From the IMG/VR virus record IMGVR_UViG_3300005289_000452, positions 1-22,564 of that record: 22,564 nucleotides of DNA, one strand, 5' to 3'. Of this stretch, positions 1-7,938 are shown piece by piece. The notes beneath the pieces are model-generated. The model saw only the letters and a list, made by a program, of their open reading frames with translations, had not been told where the DNA came from and did not search any database. Both the position numbers and the translations under genes were made by a program. Numbering within the stretch: the first letter of the stretch is position 1; every line of letters begins with the position of its first letter. Origin of the DNA: a virus.

Positions 1-2180
1 GAATTGAAATCTCAAAACGGTCTTATGATATTTTGGTGAACCAGATTGGTTTTCCTGCTGAAGATATCATTTTCGACTTGAATATTTTCCCGGTAGCTAC
101 AGGGATGGATGAGCACAGGAAAAATGCCATCGACTTTATAGAAGCTACCCGATGGGTGAGACAAAACCTTCCTTATGCTTCTGTAAGTGGAGGAGTGAGT
201 AATGTTTCTTTCTCATTCCGTGGAAATGATACCGTAAGGGAAGCTATGCATTCAGTATTTCTTTATCATGCCATCCAGGCAGGAATGAACATTGGAATTG
301 TAAACCCTGCAATGCTGGAAGTGTATGATGAAATCAATAAAGAACTTCTGGAGCTTGTAGAAGATGTTATTCTTGATAAGAGAGAAGATGCTACAGAAAG
401 ACTTCTTGATTATTCCGAAAAACATAAGTCGGTAAAAAAAGAAAAAACAGAAGATTTAGAATGGCGAAACAATCCTTTGCAGGAAAGAATTACGTATGCA
501 TTGGTAAAAGGGATTGACCGTTTTATTGAAGAAGATGTAGAAGAAGCAAGACAGGCCGCTGAAAAACCCCTTCATGTCATAGAAATTAATCTGATGACAG
601 GAATGGGAGTGGTAGGAGATTTATTTGGAAGTGGAAAAATGTTCCTTCCGCAAGTAGTAAAGTCAGCAAGAGTAATGAAAAAAGCAGTTGCTTATTTACA
701 ACCTTATATTGAAGCTGAAAAAGATGGTTCAAGACCTGCCAATGGAAAGATTCTAATGGCAACAGTAAAAGGAGACGTTCATGATATCGGTAAAAATATT
801 GTAAGTGTAGTGTTAGGCTGTAACAATTATGAAATCGTTGATCTTGGAGTGATGGTACCTGCCGAAAAGATTATTCAGACAGCCATTGCAGAAAAAGTAG
901 ATGTCATCGGACTAAGTGGGTTAATCACCCCAAGTTTGGATGAAATGGTGTATATCGCTTCTGAATTAGAAAGACAAAACTTGGATTTTCCTTTATTGAT
1001 TGGGGGAGCTACTACATCAAAAGCACATACTGCCGTGAAAATCGATTTAAAATATAAAAATGCAGTTGTTCACGTGAATGATGCCTCAAGAGCTGTGAAT
1101 GTAGTAAGTTCATTGTTGGGTGACCGGAATAAAGAATATGTTTCAGATTTAAAGAATGATTATTCAGATTTCAGGGAAAAGTTTCTGAACAGACAGGTTG
1201 ATAAAGACTATGTATCAATTGAAGAAGCAAGACAAAGTCATTTTACCATTGATTGGGAGAATGAAGAAATTTTTACACCGAATAGCTTAGGTATAAGAGT
1301 TTTTGAAAACCAGGATTTGAATGAGCTTCTTCCTTTTATAGACTGGTCACCGTTTTTCAGAAGCTGGGACCTACATGGGAAATATCCGAATATTTTAGAA
1401 GATGAGGTAGTAGGGGTTCAGGCTAAAGAATTATTTAAAGATGCTCAGGTTATTTTAAAAAGAATTTTAGATGAAAAACTATTAACGGCAAAAGCGATCT
1501 TCGGAATTTTTAAAGCCAACTCCAATGAGTCCGACGATATCTTAATCTTTGATGAGAATAATAATGAGCAGGCTAAATTTTTAACTTTAAGACAGCAGGC
1601 TCAAAGATCAAAAGGAAAAGAATATCTGGCTTTAAGTGATTTTATCGCTCCTCAAAGTTCGGGAAAGACAGACTATGTGGGAGCCTTTTGTGTGACTACA
1701 GGCTTTGGAACAGATGAATTGTCTGCTGAATATGAAAAAGCCAATGATGATTATAATTCCATCATGGTAAAAGCATTGGCTGACCGTTTTGCAGAAGCCT
1801 ATGCCGAATTTTTACATAAAAAAGTAAGAACAGAGTACTGGGGCTATGCCAACCAGGAAAGCTTAAGCAATGAAGATCTGATTGCCGAAAAATACAAAGG
1901 AGTTCGTCCGGCACCCGGATATCCGGCTTGCCCTGACCATTTGGAAAAGAAAACAATCTGGGATCTTTTAAAAGTAGAAGAAAATATTGGCGTTTACCTT
2001 ACTGAAAGTTTAGCCATGTTTCCTACAGCTGCTGTTTCCGGATACTATTTCGGAAGCCCGCATGCAAAATATTTCGGTTTAGGAAAAATTACAGAAGACC
2101 AGCTTAAAGACTATGCTGCAAGAAGAGGTTGTAGCATTCAGGAAGCAAGAAAGTGGTTGTCACCCAACTTAGCAGATTAA
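1..2180 (+). CDS. metH: Cobalamin-dependent methionine synthase, C-terminal part (5' end outside window)
   Basis: Transfers the methyl group of 5-methyltetrahydrofolate to homocysteine through cobalamin in the cytosol. The frame is already open at position 3 (reads [11 protein letters not shown]), so the gene starts upstream of the window; the TTG at 33 is not a start. Visible in order: the end of the pterin-binding domain, the cobalamin-binding domain with the DxHxxG motif (Asp codon at 774, His codon at 780, sequence GDVHDIGKN), and the C-terminal AdoMet reactivation domain with [12 protein letters not shown] (Arg codon at 1905). About 726 codons are present. Flavobacteria often carry the homocysteine-binding domain on a separate gene, so the protein may lack it; this cannot be seen here. 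metF follows 92 nt later, and its product supplies the methyl donor. Confidence 0.96.
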   Translation, partial: IEISKRSYDILVNQIGFPAEDIIFDLNIFPVATGMDEHRKNAIDFIEATRWVRQNLPYASVSGGVSNVSFSFRGNDTVREAMHSVFLYHAIQAGMNIGIVNPAMLEVYDEINKELLELVEDVILDKREDATERLLDYSEKHKSVKKEKTEDLEWRNNPLQERITYALVKGIDRFIEEDVEEARQAAEKPLHVIEINLMTGMGVVGDLFGSGKMFLPQVVKSARVMKKAVAYLQPYIEAEKDGSRPANGKILMATVKGDVHDIGKNIVSVVLGCNNYEIVDLGVMVPAEKIIQTAIAEKVDVIGLSGLITPSLDEMVYIASELERQNLDFPLLIGGATTSKAHTAVKIDLKYKNAVVHVNDASRAVNVVSSLLGDRNKEYVSDLKNDYSDFREKFLNRQVDKDYVSIEEARQSHFTIDWENEEIFTPNSLGIRVFENQDLNELLPFIDWSPFFRSWDLHGKYPNILEDEVVGVQAKELFKDAQVILKRILDEKLLTAKAIFGIFKANSNESDDILIFDENNNEQAKFLTLRQQAQRSKGKEYLALSDFIAPQSSGKTDYVGAFCVTTGFGTDELSAEYEKANDDYNSIMVKALADRFAEAYAEFLHKKVRTEYWGYANQESLSNEDLIAEKYKGVRPAPGYPACPDHLEKKTIWDLLKVEENIGVYLTESLAMFPTAAVSGYYFGSPHAKYFGLGKITEDQLKDYAARRGCSIQEARKWLSPNLAD

Positions 2181-2206
2181 AAAAAGTTTATAGTTCATGG
2201 GTGAGA

Positions 2207-2254
2207 GTTGATAGTTTGTTTACAAATCAAAACTCTTAGCTATCAACTATCAAC
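2207..2254. repeat. Inverted repeat in the metH-metF spacer
   Basis: GTTGATAGTT at 2207-2216 is the exact reverse complement of AACTATCAAC at 2245-2254, with 28 nt between them. The right arm also has a near-tandem copy (CTATCAACTATCAAC). It could fold in the metH-metF transcript, or be a short dispersed intergenic repeat of the host. No T-run follows, so it is not a standard terminator. Confidence 0.5.
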
Positions 2255-2272
2255 CAACAACTAAAATATAAC

Positions 2273-3232
2273 ATGAAGATAACAGAACACATTAAAAACG
2301 CAAATGGAAAAACTTTATTCTCCTTAGAAGTTGTTCCACCACAGAAAGGAATCGGTATTGAAGATCTGTATACGAACATAGATCCGCTGATGGAATTCAA
2401 ACCTCCGTTCATTGATGTTACCACTTCAAGAGAGGAATATATCTATCTCGATAAAGGAAATGGCCTGATGGAACGTCGTATTACAAGAATGCGACCTGGA
2501 ACATTGGGAATCTGTGCAGCTATTCAGCATAAATATAATGTAGATACCGTGCCACATTTATTGTGTGGAGGATTTACAAAAGAAGAAACAGAATATCTTT
2601 TGGTAGACTGTATGTATCTTGGAATAGATAATGTTATGGCATTAAGGGGAGATGCAATGAAAGGACATCAGTATTTTGAACCTACCCAGGGAGGGCATGC
2701 CAGTGCTATGGATCTCGTGAACCAGATTAATAACCTGGGAAGAGGGAAGTACCTTCATGATGAAGATCAGATTTGTGATGAACTTAATAAATTCTGCATA
2801 GGAGTGGCTGGTTATCCCGAAAAACATATGGAGGCACCTTCCATGAATTATGATCTGAAGTGGCTCAAGGAGAAAGTAGATGCCGGAGCAGATTATATTG
2901 TAACTCAAATGTTCTTTGACAATAAAAAGTATATTGAATTCGTTCAGAAAGCAAGAGAAATGGGAATTACCGTTCCTATTATTCCGGGAATTAAACCTAT
3001 TGCAACAAAGAAGCATCTGAAAATTCTCCCGCAGGTATTTAAAATAGACCTTCCGGAAGAACTGATCACAGCTGTGGAAAATGCCAAGAATAATGAAGCT
3101 GTAAAGCAGATAGGAGTAGAATGGGCAATTGCCCAATGCAGAGAACTGCTGGATTTTGGAGTTCCTGTTTTACACTTTTACTCAATGGGGAAAAGTGATA
3201 ATATAAAGAAAATTGCTAGTGAGTTGTTTTAA
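2273..3232 (+). CDS. metF: 5,10-methylenetetrahydrofolate reductase
   Basis: Reduces 5,10-methylenetetrahydrofolate to 5-methyltetrahydrofolate using FAD, feeding the upstream methionine synthase. The 319-aa length fits a full single-domain MetF. The N-terminus reads TLFSLEVVPP, with the catalytic Glu at residue 19 (equivalent to Glu28 of the E. coli enzyme). The TIM-barrel signatures follow: VMALRGD near residue 124 and ADYIVTQMFFDN near residue 207. The ATG at 2273 fits the family's N-terminus. It is co-oriented with metH and probably co-transcribed. It is the last host gene before the phage and appears intact. Confidence 0.97.
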   Translation: MKITEHIKNANGKTLFSLEVVPPQKGIGIEDLYTNIDPLMEFKPPFIDVTTSREEYIYLDKGNGLMERRITRMRPGTLGICAAIQHKYNVDTVPHLLCGGFTKEETEYLLVDCMYLGIDNVMALRGDAMKGHQYFEPTQGGHASAMDLVNQINNLGRGKYLHDEDQICDELNKFCIGVAGYPEKHMEAPSMNYDLKWLKEKVDAGADYIVTQMFFDNKKYIEFVQKAREMGITVPIIPGIKPIATKKHLKILPQVFKIDLPEELITAVENAKNNEAVKQIGVEWAIAQCRELLDFGVPVLHFYSMGKSDNIKKIASELF

Positions 3233-3330
3233 GTGCTTTGTTTAAAGGGTTTGTACTTAATTTAAATTGTCCTTAATTTTAATTTACACCATTTAAATAG
3301 TTAAAAAATATTTAAAAAAATGTATTTTTG

Positions 3331-3355
3331 TTCAGACATTTTTCAGACATTTTTC
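3331..3355 (+). repeat. 11-nt tandem repeat at phage left edge, candidate attachment or arm site
   Basis: The unit TTCAGACATTT occurs twice in direct succession (3331-3341 and 3342-3352), followed by TTC. It lies between metF and the ATG of the integrase, where an attL core or integrase arm sites are expected. A -7-like TATTTTTG (3323-3330) directly precedes it, but no TTTG lies 19 nt upstream. The real att core needs the right end of the phage or an empty site for comparison. Confidence 0.4.
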
Positions 3356-3357
3356 AA

Positions 3358-4554
3358 ATGGAAATAGAAATAAAACTAGACAAAGGCAAGTTAAGAAAAA
3401 AAGGGCATCCAATTATCATAAGTATTTTTGTTAGCAAAAATGATAGACAATACCCAGTAACCGGGTATTATTCAATACCTGAAGATTGGAATGATCAGAA
3501 AAATATTCCAAAGAGTTCGCATCCGTTATATCATGGTTTGATGGAATTTGTGCACAAAGCCAATATGAAAATTAATAAGATTATTGAAAGAAAAAGTTTG
3601 ATGTCATCTGAAGAGATAAAGAATTTTATACTGAATGACAATCCGGACTCTCTGGTTAAATTCTGGGTTAAATATGTCGAAGAAATAAGGAAAAACGGCA
3701 GTGAAGGGAATGCAAAAACTTACGAGGATAGATTAAAAGCCTTGACATCATTTAGATCAGAAGTTCTGTTTAAAGAAGTAACATACGATTTTTTAGTAAA
3801 GTATAAAGAATTTCATTTTTCAAAAAGAACTAAATCAGGTAAAAAATCGGTTTCAAACAATACTATGACATTGTATTTAAAAACAATGAAAACAGTAATA
3901 AAAGAAGCTAAAAAAAGGCGACTTTATATTCCGGAAGATTCATATGATCCTTTTGACGGTATATATCCAAAATCGACACCAACCAAGGATAAATATCTAA
4001 GCATAAATGAAATGAGGATGATTATAAAATTTGATTATAAGCATAAGTTTTATGACTTCTTTGTTCTTTGTTTCTTACTTGGTGGTATCGATTATATTGA
4101 TCTTAAAAATTTGACATATGATCATGTTAAAAATGGAAGGGTGGTTTTTGAAAGGTTTAAAGGTGGAACCCATGAGGTAATCAATAATTATATATTCCCC
4201 CATGCCTGGGTTATTTTAGAAAAATATAAGGACGAAAGTGGTTACTTACTGCCAATTCACAAATTAGAAAAAGAAAGGTTTCAATTCAGAGACTGCTATA
4301 TGCATAAAATAAGACGGTGGATTAAAAGTATAGGTATTGATTCATATGTTTCAACAAAAACGCCCCGATACACATTCATTAATATAGGTAAGCAGCTACT
4401 GTTAAGCCGTGATATTATTATGGAGTTAACGGGACATTCTCATGGTGATGTACATTCAATATATGAAGGTAAATACCCAGATCATGTAAAAGATGAAGTT
4501 CATCGAAAAATAATAGATTCTGTGTTTCCTGATTGGATGAATGATATTAAGTAA
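3358..4554 (+). CDS. Tyrosine recombinase / phage integrase
   Basis: Catalyses site-specific integration and excision of the phage. From the ATG at 3358 the protein has 398 aa. An upstream in-frame TTG at 3328 lies inside the tandem repeat and is rejected as start. The N-terminal arm-type domain is about residues 1-90, a SAM-like core-binding domain about 98-200, and the catalytic domain about 210-390. Box II reads STKTPRYTF with Arg337, followed by LTGHSHGDVHSIYEG with His360 and the nucleophile Tyr369. The first catalytic Arg expected near LLGGIDYIDL (about residue 244) is not visible, as in some Bacteroidota integrases of the IntDOT type. A terminator follows the stop. Confidence 0.93.
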   Translation: MEIEIKLDKGKLRKKGHPIIISIFVSKNDRQYPVTGYYSIPEDWNDQKNIPKSSHPLYHGLMEFVHKANMKINKIIERKSLMSSEEIKNFILNDNPDSLVKFWVKYVEEIRKNGSEGNAKTYEDRLKALTSFRSEVLFKEVTYDFLVKYKEFHFSKRTKSGKKSVSNNTMTLYLKTMKTVIKEAKKRRLYIPEDSYDPFDGIYPKSTPTKDKYLSINEMRMIIKFDYKHKFYDFFVLCFLLGGIDYIDLKNLTYDHVKNGRVVFERFKGGTHEVINNYIFPHAWVILEKYKDESGYLLPIHKLEKERFQFRDCYMHKIRRWIKSIGIDSYVSTKTPRYTFINIGKQLLLSRDIIMELTGHSHGDVHSIYEGKYPDHVKDEVHRKIIDSVFPDWMNDIK

Positions 4555-4562
4555 TAAAAAAT

Positions 4563-4583
4563 GCCCCGGTTGGGGCTTTATTT
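4563..4583. terminator. Hairpin terminator between convergent genes
   Basis: GCCCC (4563-4567), loop GGTT, GGGGC (4572-4576), then TTTATTTTT. An A-run precedes the stem, so the hairpin can serve both the rightward integrase and the leftward gene that ends at 4584. Seen directly; function inferred from form and place. Confidence 0.85.
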
Positions 4584-5123
4584 TTACCAGTTATCATCTG
4601 TTTTAGTGTATTTAGAAATGTCAAAAATATCATTAAAAGTATAATTTAGTACTTCTGAATCTCTCTTTAAAAATCCATTCTTAAACTCATTTGATCCTCT
4701 TTTTAATGCTACTTCTTCTAAATTGTTTCTGGTTTGAACATCACTCATTGTAGCAATTGACAAGTAGGAAAAGTCATACATAATATTATTTACTGTTACC
4801 CTATATTTCCCTTCTTTTAAATCAATCGTAACGCCGCCAATGAAAACGCCATTTCCTATATACATAGACATGTTTCCTGGGCTATATCCCATATCTCTAT
4901 ACTTGACTTTTAGATCTTTAAATTTTAGTGTTATAGTATTGTCGTTATTGGAAATGTCATAAAAATAGGATACCGTTTTGAGTTTGGCTAAAATTTGTTC
5001 AGGCGAATAATTTGTCTCATATATTTTTTGCCATGAAACTTTATTATTTTTTGCAATAAAATTATCTTTTTGCGCAAAGGATAAGAAAGGAATAAACAGT
5101 AAGATGTAAATTAAATTTTTCAT
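4584..5123 (-). CDS. Secreted protein of unknown function, candidate lysogenic-conversion gene
   Basis: 179 aa with a clear Sec signal peptide (MKNLIYILLFIPFLSFAQ) and no lipobox cysteine, so probably periplasmic or exported. The mature part is mixed alpha/beta with WQKIYETNYSPEQILAKLK near the start; this resembles DUF4468-type (TBP-like fold) Bacteroidota proteins, but the match is by eye and weak. It lies between the integrase and the repressor, on the repressor strand, with 73 nt upstream that hold a Bacteroidota promoter candidate. That place and its own promoter suggest expression in the lysogen as a moron. It has no obvious role in phage growth. Confidence 0.75.
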   Translation of the reverse strand: MKNLIYILLFIPFLSFAQKDNFIAKNNKVSWQKIYETNYSPEQILAKLKTVSYFYDISNNDNTITLKFKDLKVKYRDMGYSPGNMSMYIGNGVFIGGVTIDLKEGKYRVTVNNIMYDFSYLSIATMSDVQTRNNLEEVALKRGSNEFKNGFLKRDSEVLNYTFNDIFDISKYTKTDDNW

Positions 5124-5138
5124 GATTAATTTTTAAAA

Positions 5139-5166
5139 CAAATATATAAATTTAAAAAAGTTCAAA
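5139..5166 (-). promoter_or_regulatory. Candidate promoter of the secreted-protein gene
   Basis: On the minus strand TATATTTG (5146-5139) matches the Bacteroidota -7 element TAnnTTTG, and TTTG (5166-5163) lies 16 nt upstream; the usual spacer is about 19. The start codon is 16 nt downstream of the -7 box. Moderate support because of the short spacer. Confidence 0.5.
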
Positions 5167-5196
5167 AATTACGGAAAGCCATAATGTAAATTTATC

Positions 5197-5871
5197 TTAC
5201 AATCTATTATACCTTACGGAAGCATTTACAATTGCAATTGTTTTTATTTTTGAGAGCAAAATGTCTTTAGGTTCATGATGTTGATTATATGAAACTAACT
5301 GTATATAATCAGCCCCAATGTTAGATTTTTTTACATATTTAATTACTTTAAATTCTGATAATTCATCTTCTCCATAATATTCAACATAATACATTTCTCC
5401 ATATATTATATCTAGTCTATTAATAATTTTTAAAGCAACAATGTCTCCCGATTTTAAAAGCGGATACATTGAGTCTCCTGTCATAAAAATAGCGCCATCA
5501 CTTTTAGGTAGATTCGGAATGCTTAAGTAACTTAATACATTACCTTTCTCTGAACCTCCAAAAATTTCTAATAATCCTAATGTTGCAGTAGAATCATATA
5601 CTGGCACTGTTTGTATATCAAAAACAGGATCAATTGTCTTCCTGTTTCCTTTTACTCGATCTATTAAATCAATTGGGACTTCTGTTGGTTTAGTATTTAA
5701 ATGCGAAAAATCAGTGTATTTGTCGAAGAAGAAATCTACTGATTTTGGTATTGTGTTTATATCGCCCTCCCAATTTTGAACAGTTCTCATTGAAACACCA
5801 ATCTCATTTGCTAATTGAGTCTGTGTTAATTTTAATTCTTTTCTTTTATTTCTTAATTCTTTTCCATTCAT
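5197..5871 (-). CDS. Phage repressor, XRE helix-turn-helix fused to S24 peptidase domain
   Basis: Probable lysogeny repressor of the CI/LexA type. Residues 1-55 form an XRE helix-turn-helix (ELKLTQTQLANEIGVSMRTVQNWE). A linker follows, then an S24 domain with the catalytic Ser134 in GDSMYPLLKSGD and a Lys in IKYVKK (about residue 178). The place where LexA-type proteins have the Ala-Gly cleavage dipeptide reads STATLG, so the scissile Ala is replaced by Leu. Divergent from the rightward early operon across a 166-nt spacer holding its likely operators. Length (224 aa) is normal. Inferred function: holds the rightward early promoter off in the lysogen. Confidence 0.92.
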   Translation of the reverse strand: MNGKELRNKRKELKLTQTQLANEIGVSMRTVQNWEGDINTIPKSVDFFFDKYTDFSHLNTKPTEVPIDLIDRVKGNRKTIDPVFDIQTVPVYDSTATLGLLEIFGGSEKGNVLSYLSIPNLPKSDGAIFMTGDSMYPLLKSGDIVALKIINRLDIIYGEMYYVEYYGEDELSEFKVIKYVKKSNIGADYIQLVSYNQHHEPKDILLSKIKTIAIVNASVRYNRL

Positions 5872-5890
5872 AATCAGAAAGTTACTATTA

Positions 5891-5946
5891 AAATACGAAA
5901 ATTATTCATATTTTATTTGTAAATACGAAAAATCGGTGTATATTTG
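5891..5946 (+). promoter_or_regulatory. Early rightward promoter with candidate repressor operators
   Basis: TTTG (5916-5919), a 19-nt spacer and TATATTTG (5939-5946) match the Bacteroidota consensus, giving a start near 5953 and a leader of about 85 nt before the ATG at 6038. The motif AAATACGAAAA occurs at 5891-5901 and 5921-5931, exactly 30 nt apart; the second copy sits in the promoter spacer, where a bound repressor would block polymerase. A minus-strand TACATTTG (5975-5968) could be the repressor's own -7 element, but no good -33 box is seen for it. Confidence 0.72.
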
Positions 5947-6037
5947 TATCAGTATTACAACGAGATGCAAATGTAAATAAAAATCTCACTACTAAAAAAT
6001 AGTAATAATACGGTAATTAATAAAAATAAAATAACAT

Positions 6038-6313
6038 ATGGCAGTATTACAAAATGGAAAGCCAATTAGTGAAGATCTTTCAAAATTTTTAAGAAGCTTC
6101 ACCGGACCAAAGGACATGGCTGACGTAAGTATGGACACTGATGTTAGCATCTCAACTATTAGAGATGTGAAGCACAGGAGAAATAATATCTCTGAAGAAA
6201 ATAAAAAAGCAATCTTAAAACTAATTCAAAGAGCTGTATATAATGCAGATGGAAAAATAAAAGAGGCTAAAGATGGCAAGAAAAAAGTGAAACAAATTAT
6301 AGACTGTATTTAA
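6038..6313 (+). CDS. Small early phage protein, probable DNA-binding
   Basis: 91 aa, first gene of the rightward early operon. Residues 25-65 could form a helix-turn-helix (MADVSMDTDVSISTIRDVKHRRNNISEENKKAILKL in outline), followed by a Lys-rich tail (KEAKDGKKKVKQ). Position next to the repressor and this outline suggest a Cro- or CII-like regulator; no family is recognised with certainty. One base separates its stop from the next start, so the pair is probably co-translated. Confidence 0.7.
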   Translation: MAVLQNGKPISEDLSKFLRSFTGPKDMADVSMDTDVSISTIRDVKHRRNNISEENKKAILKLIQRAVYNADGKIKEAKDGKKKVKQIIDCI

Positions 6314-6314
6314 C

Positions 6315-6590
6315 ATGGATAATATGATAAAAATTCCAGAAGGTTACGTTTTAGTACCCGTTATATGGGCGGAGCGTTATTTTAATAGGTCTTTTTGGTT
6401 AGATATTCAAGAACCTACAATAAAGGAAATTTCAGAATACTTAGAAATTAGTATTGAGAAAGTAAAAAAAGACTTAAGAAATATTGATTGCCCGCTTAGA
6501 ACATCTCATAAAGGTAAATCAGGGAGAGGTAACCAGAGTAAATTCCACAAGTATTCGGTAGAGGAATACAAAAACTGGATTAGAAAATAA
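6315..6590 (+). CDS. Small phage protein with helix-turn-helix-like segment
   Basis: 91 aa. The middle segment (ISEYLEISIEKVKKDL, about residues 39-54) looks like a helix-turn-helix, and the C-terminus (KYSVEEYKNWIRK) resembles the end of MerR/excisionase-like winged helices. The N-terminal EGYVLVPVIWAERYF is not assigned. Second gene of the early operon, so an excisionase or regulator role is possible but not shown. Confidence 0.68.
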   Translation: MDNMIKIPEGYVLVPVIWAERYFNRSFWLDIQEPTIKEISEYLEISIEKVKKDLRNIDCPLRTSHKGKSGRGNQSKFHKYSVEEYKNWIRK

Positions 6591-6593
6591 AAT

Positions 6594-6617
6594 GAGCCAC
6601 CTCGGCAAAGGTGACTC
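6594..6617 (+). other. Strong RNA hairpin in leader of next gene
   Basis: GAGCCACCT (6594-6602) pairs with AGGTGACTC (6609-6617) at eight of nine positions, loop CGGCAA. No T-run follows, so it is not a classical terminator. It lies 35 nt before the ATG at 6653. Similar hairpins stand in front of several later phage genes. Confidence 0.55.
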
Positions 6618-6652
6618 GGTCAAATCAAAGTAACTCCGTTAAAAATTACAAC

Positions 6653-7054
6653 ATGGCAAATTTAACAAAAAAAAGAATTCTAGGAAAGGAAATTAAAAAG
6701 TCTGAGTTCTACAGACGCAATGTCGCGAGAACTTATAGAGAGATGATTTTTGGTTGGGTGAATTTGGAGGGTGGAGAAAGAATCAAAGTAGAGTATGGGA
6801 AGTATTATATAATTAATAAGGAAGGAGAGAGGTCCGGAATTATTTTGAATACTAACCCAGGACATAAGATCATAAAGAGATTAATTGCGAGATGGTTTTC
6901 GACTTATCGTAAAGGATCAAAGGGCGGACAGATGCATCATGTTGAGTATTGGAAGTCTAGAGTATTGGATGGATTGAGAAATATAAATCTCTTTAAGTAC
7001 TCCGGTATAAGCTTTAAAGAAAACCGGTCTAACTTTTTAAAACTTGCATCATGA
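6653..7054 (+). CDS. Phage protein of unknown function
   Basis: 133 aa, Lys/Arg-rich and probably nucleic-acid binding. No family is recognised. The ATG at 6653 (MANLTKKRILGKE) is chosen over a GTG at 6611 because that GTG lies in the 3' arm of a stable hairpin. The protein has FYRRNVARTYREMIFGWV near residue 20 and a basic stretch RLIARWFSTYRKGSKGG near residue 80. The stop overlaps the next start (ATGA at 7051). Confidence 0.65.
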   Translation: MANLTKKRILGKEIKKSEFYRRNVARTYREMIFGWVNLEGGERIKVEYGKYYIINKEGERSGIILNTNPGHKIIKRLIARWFSTYRKGSKGGQMHHVEYWKSRVLDGLRNINLFKYSGISFKENRSNFLKLAS

Positions 7055-7131
7055 GAATTATATTTCTTCTCAAATGCTGGTTTCTACAGCAGTTTATACA
7101 CGTAATCGAATATTTACTTAAAAAACAATAA
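7051..7131 (+). CDS. Very small ORF, 26 aa, translationally coupled
   Basis: Starts inside the stop of the preceding gene (ATGA) and ends 2 nt before the next ATG, filling the gap exactly. The product begins MRIIFLLKCWFLQQF and is hydrophobic with a basic tail. The exact spacing favours a translated gene or a coupling peptide. It is too short to judge from composition. Confidence 0.4.
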   Translation: MRIIFLLKCWFLQQFIHVIEYLLKKQ

Positions 7132-7133
7132 TC

Positions 7134-7325
7134 ATGAACATAACCGACTACTTGCAAAAACCAATTGCCGAAAGAAAACAAATTATTTCTGAACCGGTAG
7201 GGATTAAAGATCAGTTTTGGTTGGAAAGACTTAAAACGGCTTTTAAATTTTCTAATCCATTGGCTGTTTCGCTACATCAAACACTAGTAGAAGAATACTG
7301 GACCCTTAAAAAATATGCAGCATGA
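7134..7325 (+). CDS. Small phage protein of unknown function
   Basis: 63 aa (starts MNITDYLQKPIAERKQII). Predicted mostly helical, no signal peptide, no recognised family. Its stop overlaps the next start (ATGA at 7322). It belongs to a run of four tightly packed small genes leading into the DGR targets. Confidence 0.6.
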   Translation: MNITDYLQKPIAERKQIISEPVGIKDQFWLERLKTAFKFSNPLAVSLHQTLVEEYWTLKKYAA

Positions 7326-7465
7326 CAGTATCAGTTACAATCATAGTAGAGAATCAAGGCGGTATCTGGTATGTAAACCACAAGCGCCTTGGACATGATA
7401 AGCTTTCCGAGATGGAAACTACGGCACTAAACGAATTTATCAAAGAATTTAAACAATCAAAATAG
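7322..7465 (+). CDS. Small phage protein, 47 aa
   Basis: ATG at 7322 overlaps the preceding stop; stop TAG at 7463-7465, 6 nt before the first DGR target gene. The sequence begins MTVSVTIIVENQGGIWYVNH and has a beta-rich start and a helical C-terminus. No family recognised. Spacing and coupling support it as a real gene. Confidence 0.55.
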   Translation: MTVSVTIIVENQGGIWYVNHKRLGHDKLSEMETTALNEFIKEFKQSK

Positions 7466-7471
7466 CATTAA

Positions 7472-7927
7472 ATGGAAACATTAAAAATTCAAATCCCTGA
7501 GGGCTTTCAAGTGGAAAGCTTTGACAAAGTAACTGGAGAAGTAAAGCTTTCTCCAAAGCCTAAAAACATAATGGAGGTTATCAAAACTTTCTCAGATGTT
7601 CTGAAACATTTAAAAATTGACGAAGATTGGTTTGAAGAAAACAATGATGGATTATCTGGTGACGAAATTGCTTATCGCCAAGTTAAGCTAATTGTAAAAA
7701 CTTTAAATGAGGGATGGGTTCCGGACTGGACAAATTCAAATGAAACCAAATATTATCCATGGTTCAAAATGGGTTCTTCTTCTGGTTCGGGGTTTTCGTG
7801 TCGCGTCTGCGTTGGCTGGGATTCGCATTCGCTTTTCGGCTCTCGCCTTTGCTTTAAAAGTAGAGATCTTGCAGAATATGCGGGAGAACAATTTACTGAA
7901 ATTTATAAAAAATACATGACCATTTAA
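7472..7927 (+). CDS. DGR target (variable) protein 1
   Basis: 151 aa, hypermutation target. Residues 1-30 are extra relative to the second target. Residues 60-100 contain the shared QVKLIVKTLNEGWVPDW and KYYPWFKM. The variable part runs from Gly101 to about Arg125 (SSSGSGFSC, then ten variable residues around the fixed Trp116, then FGSRLCFKS). The variable residues are 111-115, 117, 119, 121 and 122. The W...GSR layout resembles the C-type-lectin-like fold of other DGR targets, though the protein is short and the VR is followed by a conserved 26-residue helical tail (RDLAEYAGEQFTEIY). No signal peptide, membrane segment or tail-fibre repeat is seen, so the protein is probably cytosolic. Confidence 0.92.
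   Translation: METLKIQIPEGFQVESFDKVTGEVKLSPKPKNIMEVIKTFSDVLKHLKIDEDWFEENNDGLSGDEIAYRQVKLIVKTLNEGWVPDWTNSNETKYYPWFKMGSSSGSGFSCRVCVGWDSHSLFGSRLCFKSRDLAEYAGEQFTEIYKKYMTI
7772..7845 (+). repeat. DGR variable repeat VR1
   Basis: Aligns without gaps to the TR at 8346-8419. 16 of 18 TR adenines are replaced (two A's kept, at 7821 and 7827); all 56 other bases are identical. The last ten bases, TCGGCTCTCG (7836-7845), contain no adenine and match the TR exactly, the expected place of the initiation-of-mutagenic-homing site. Identity breaks just beyond: CCTTTGC in the VR against ATTTTGT in the TR. Confidence 0.96.
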
Positions 7928-7938
7928 AATACAACAAC

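Noticed and set aside
2642-3136. 164-codon open frame on the minus strand inside metF
   Set aside because: It lies fully opposite the well-supported metF, gives a Cys/Phe/Ile-rich nonsense-like product, and has no family features.
6611-6652. GTG start adding 14 residues to the gene at 6653
   Set aside because: The GTG is in the 3' arm of a stable hairpin, and the ATG at 6653 after an A-rich leader matches the style of neighbouring genes.
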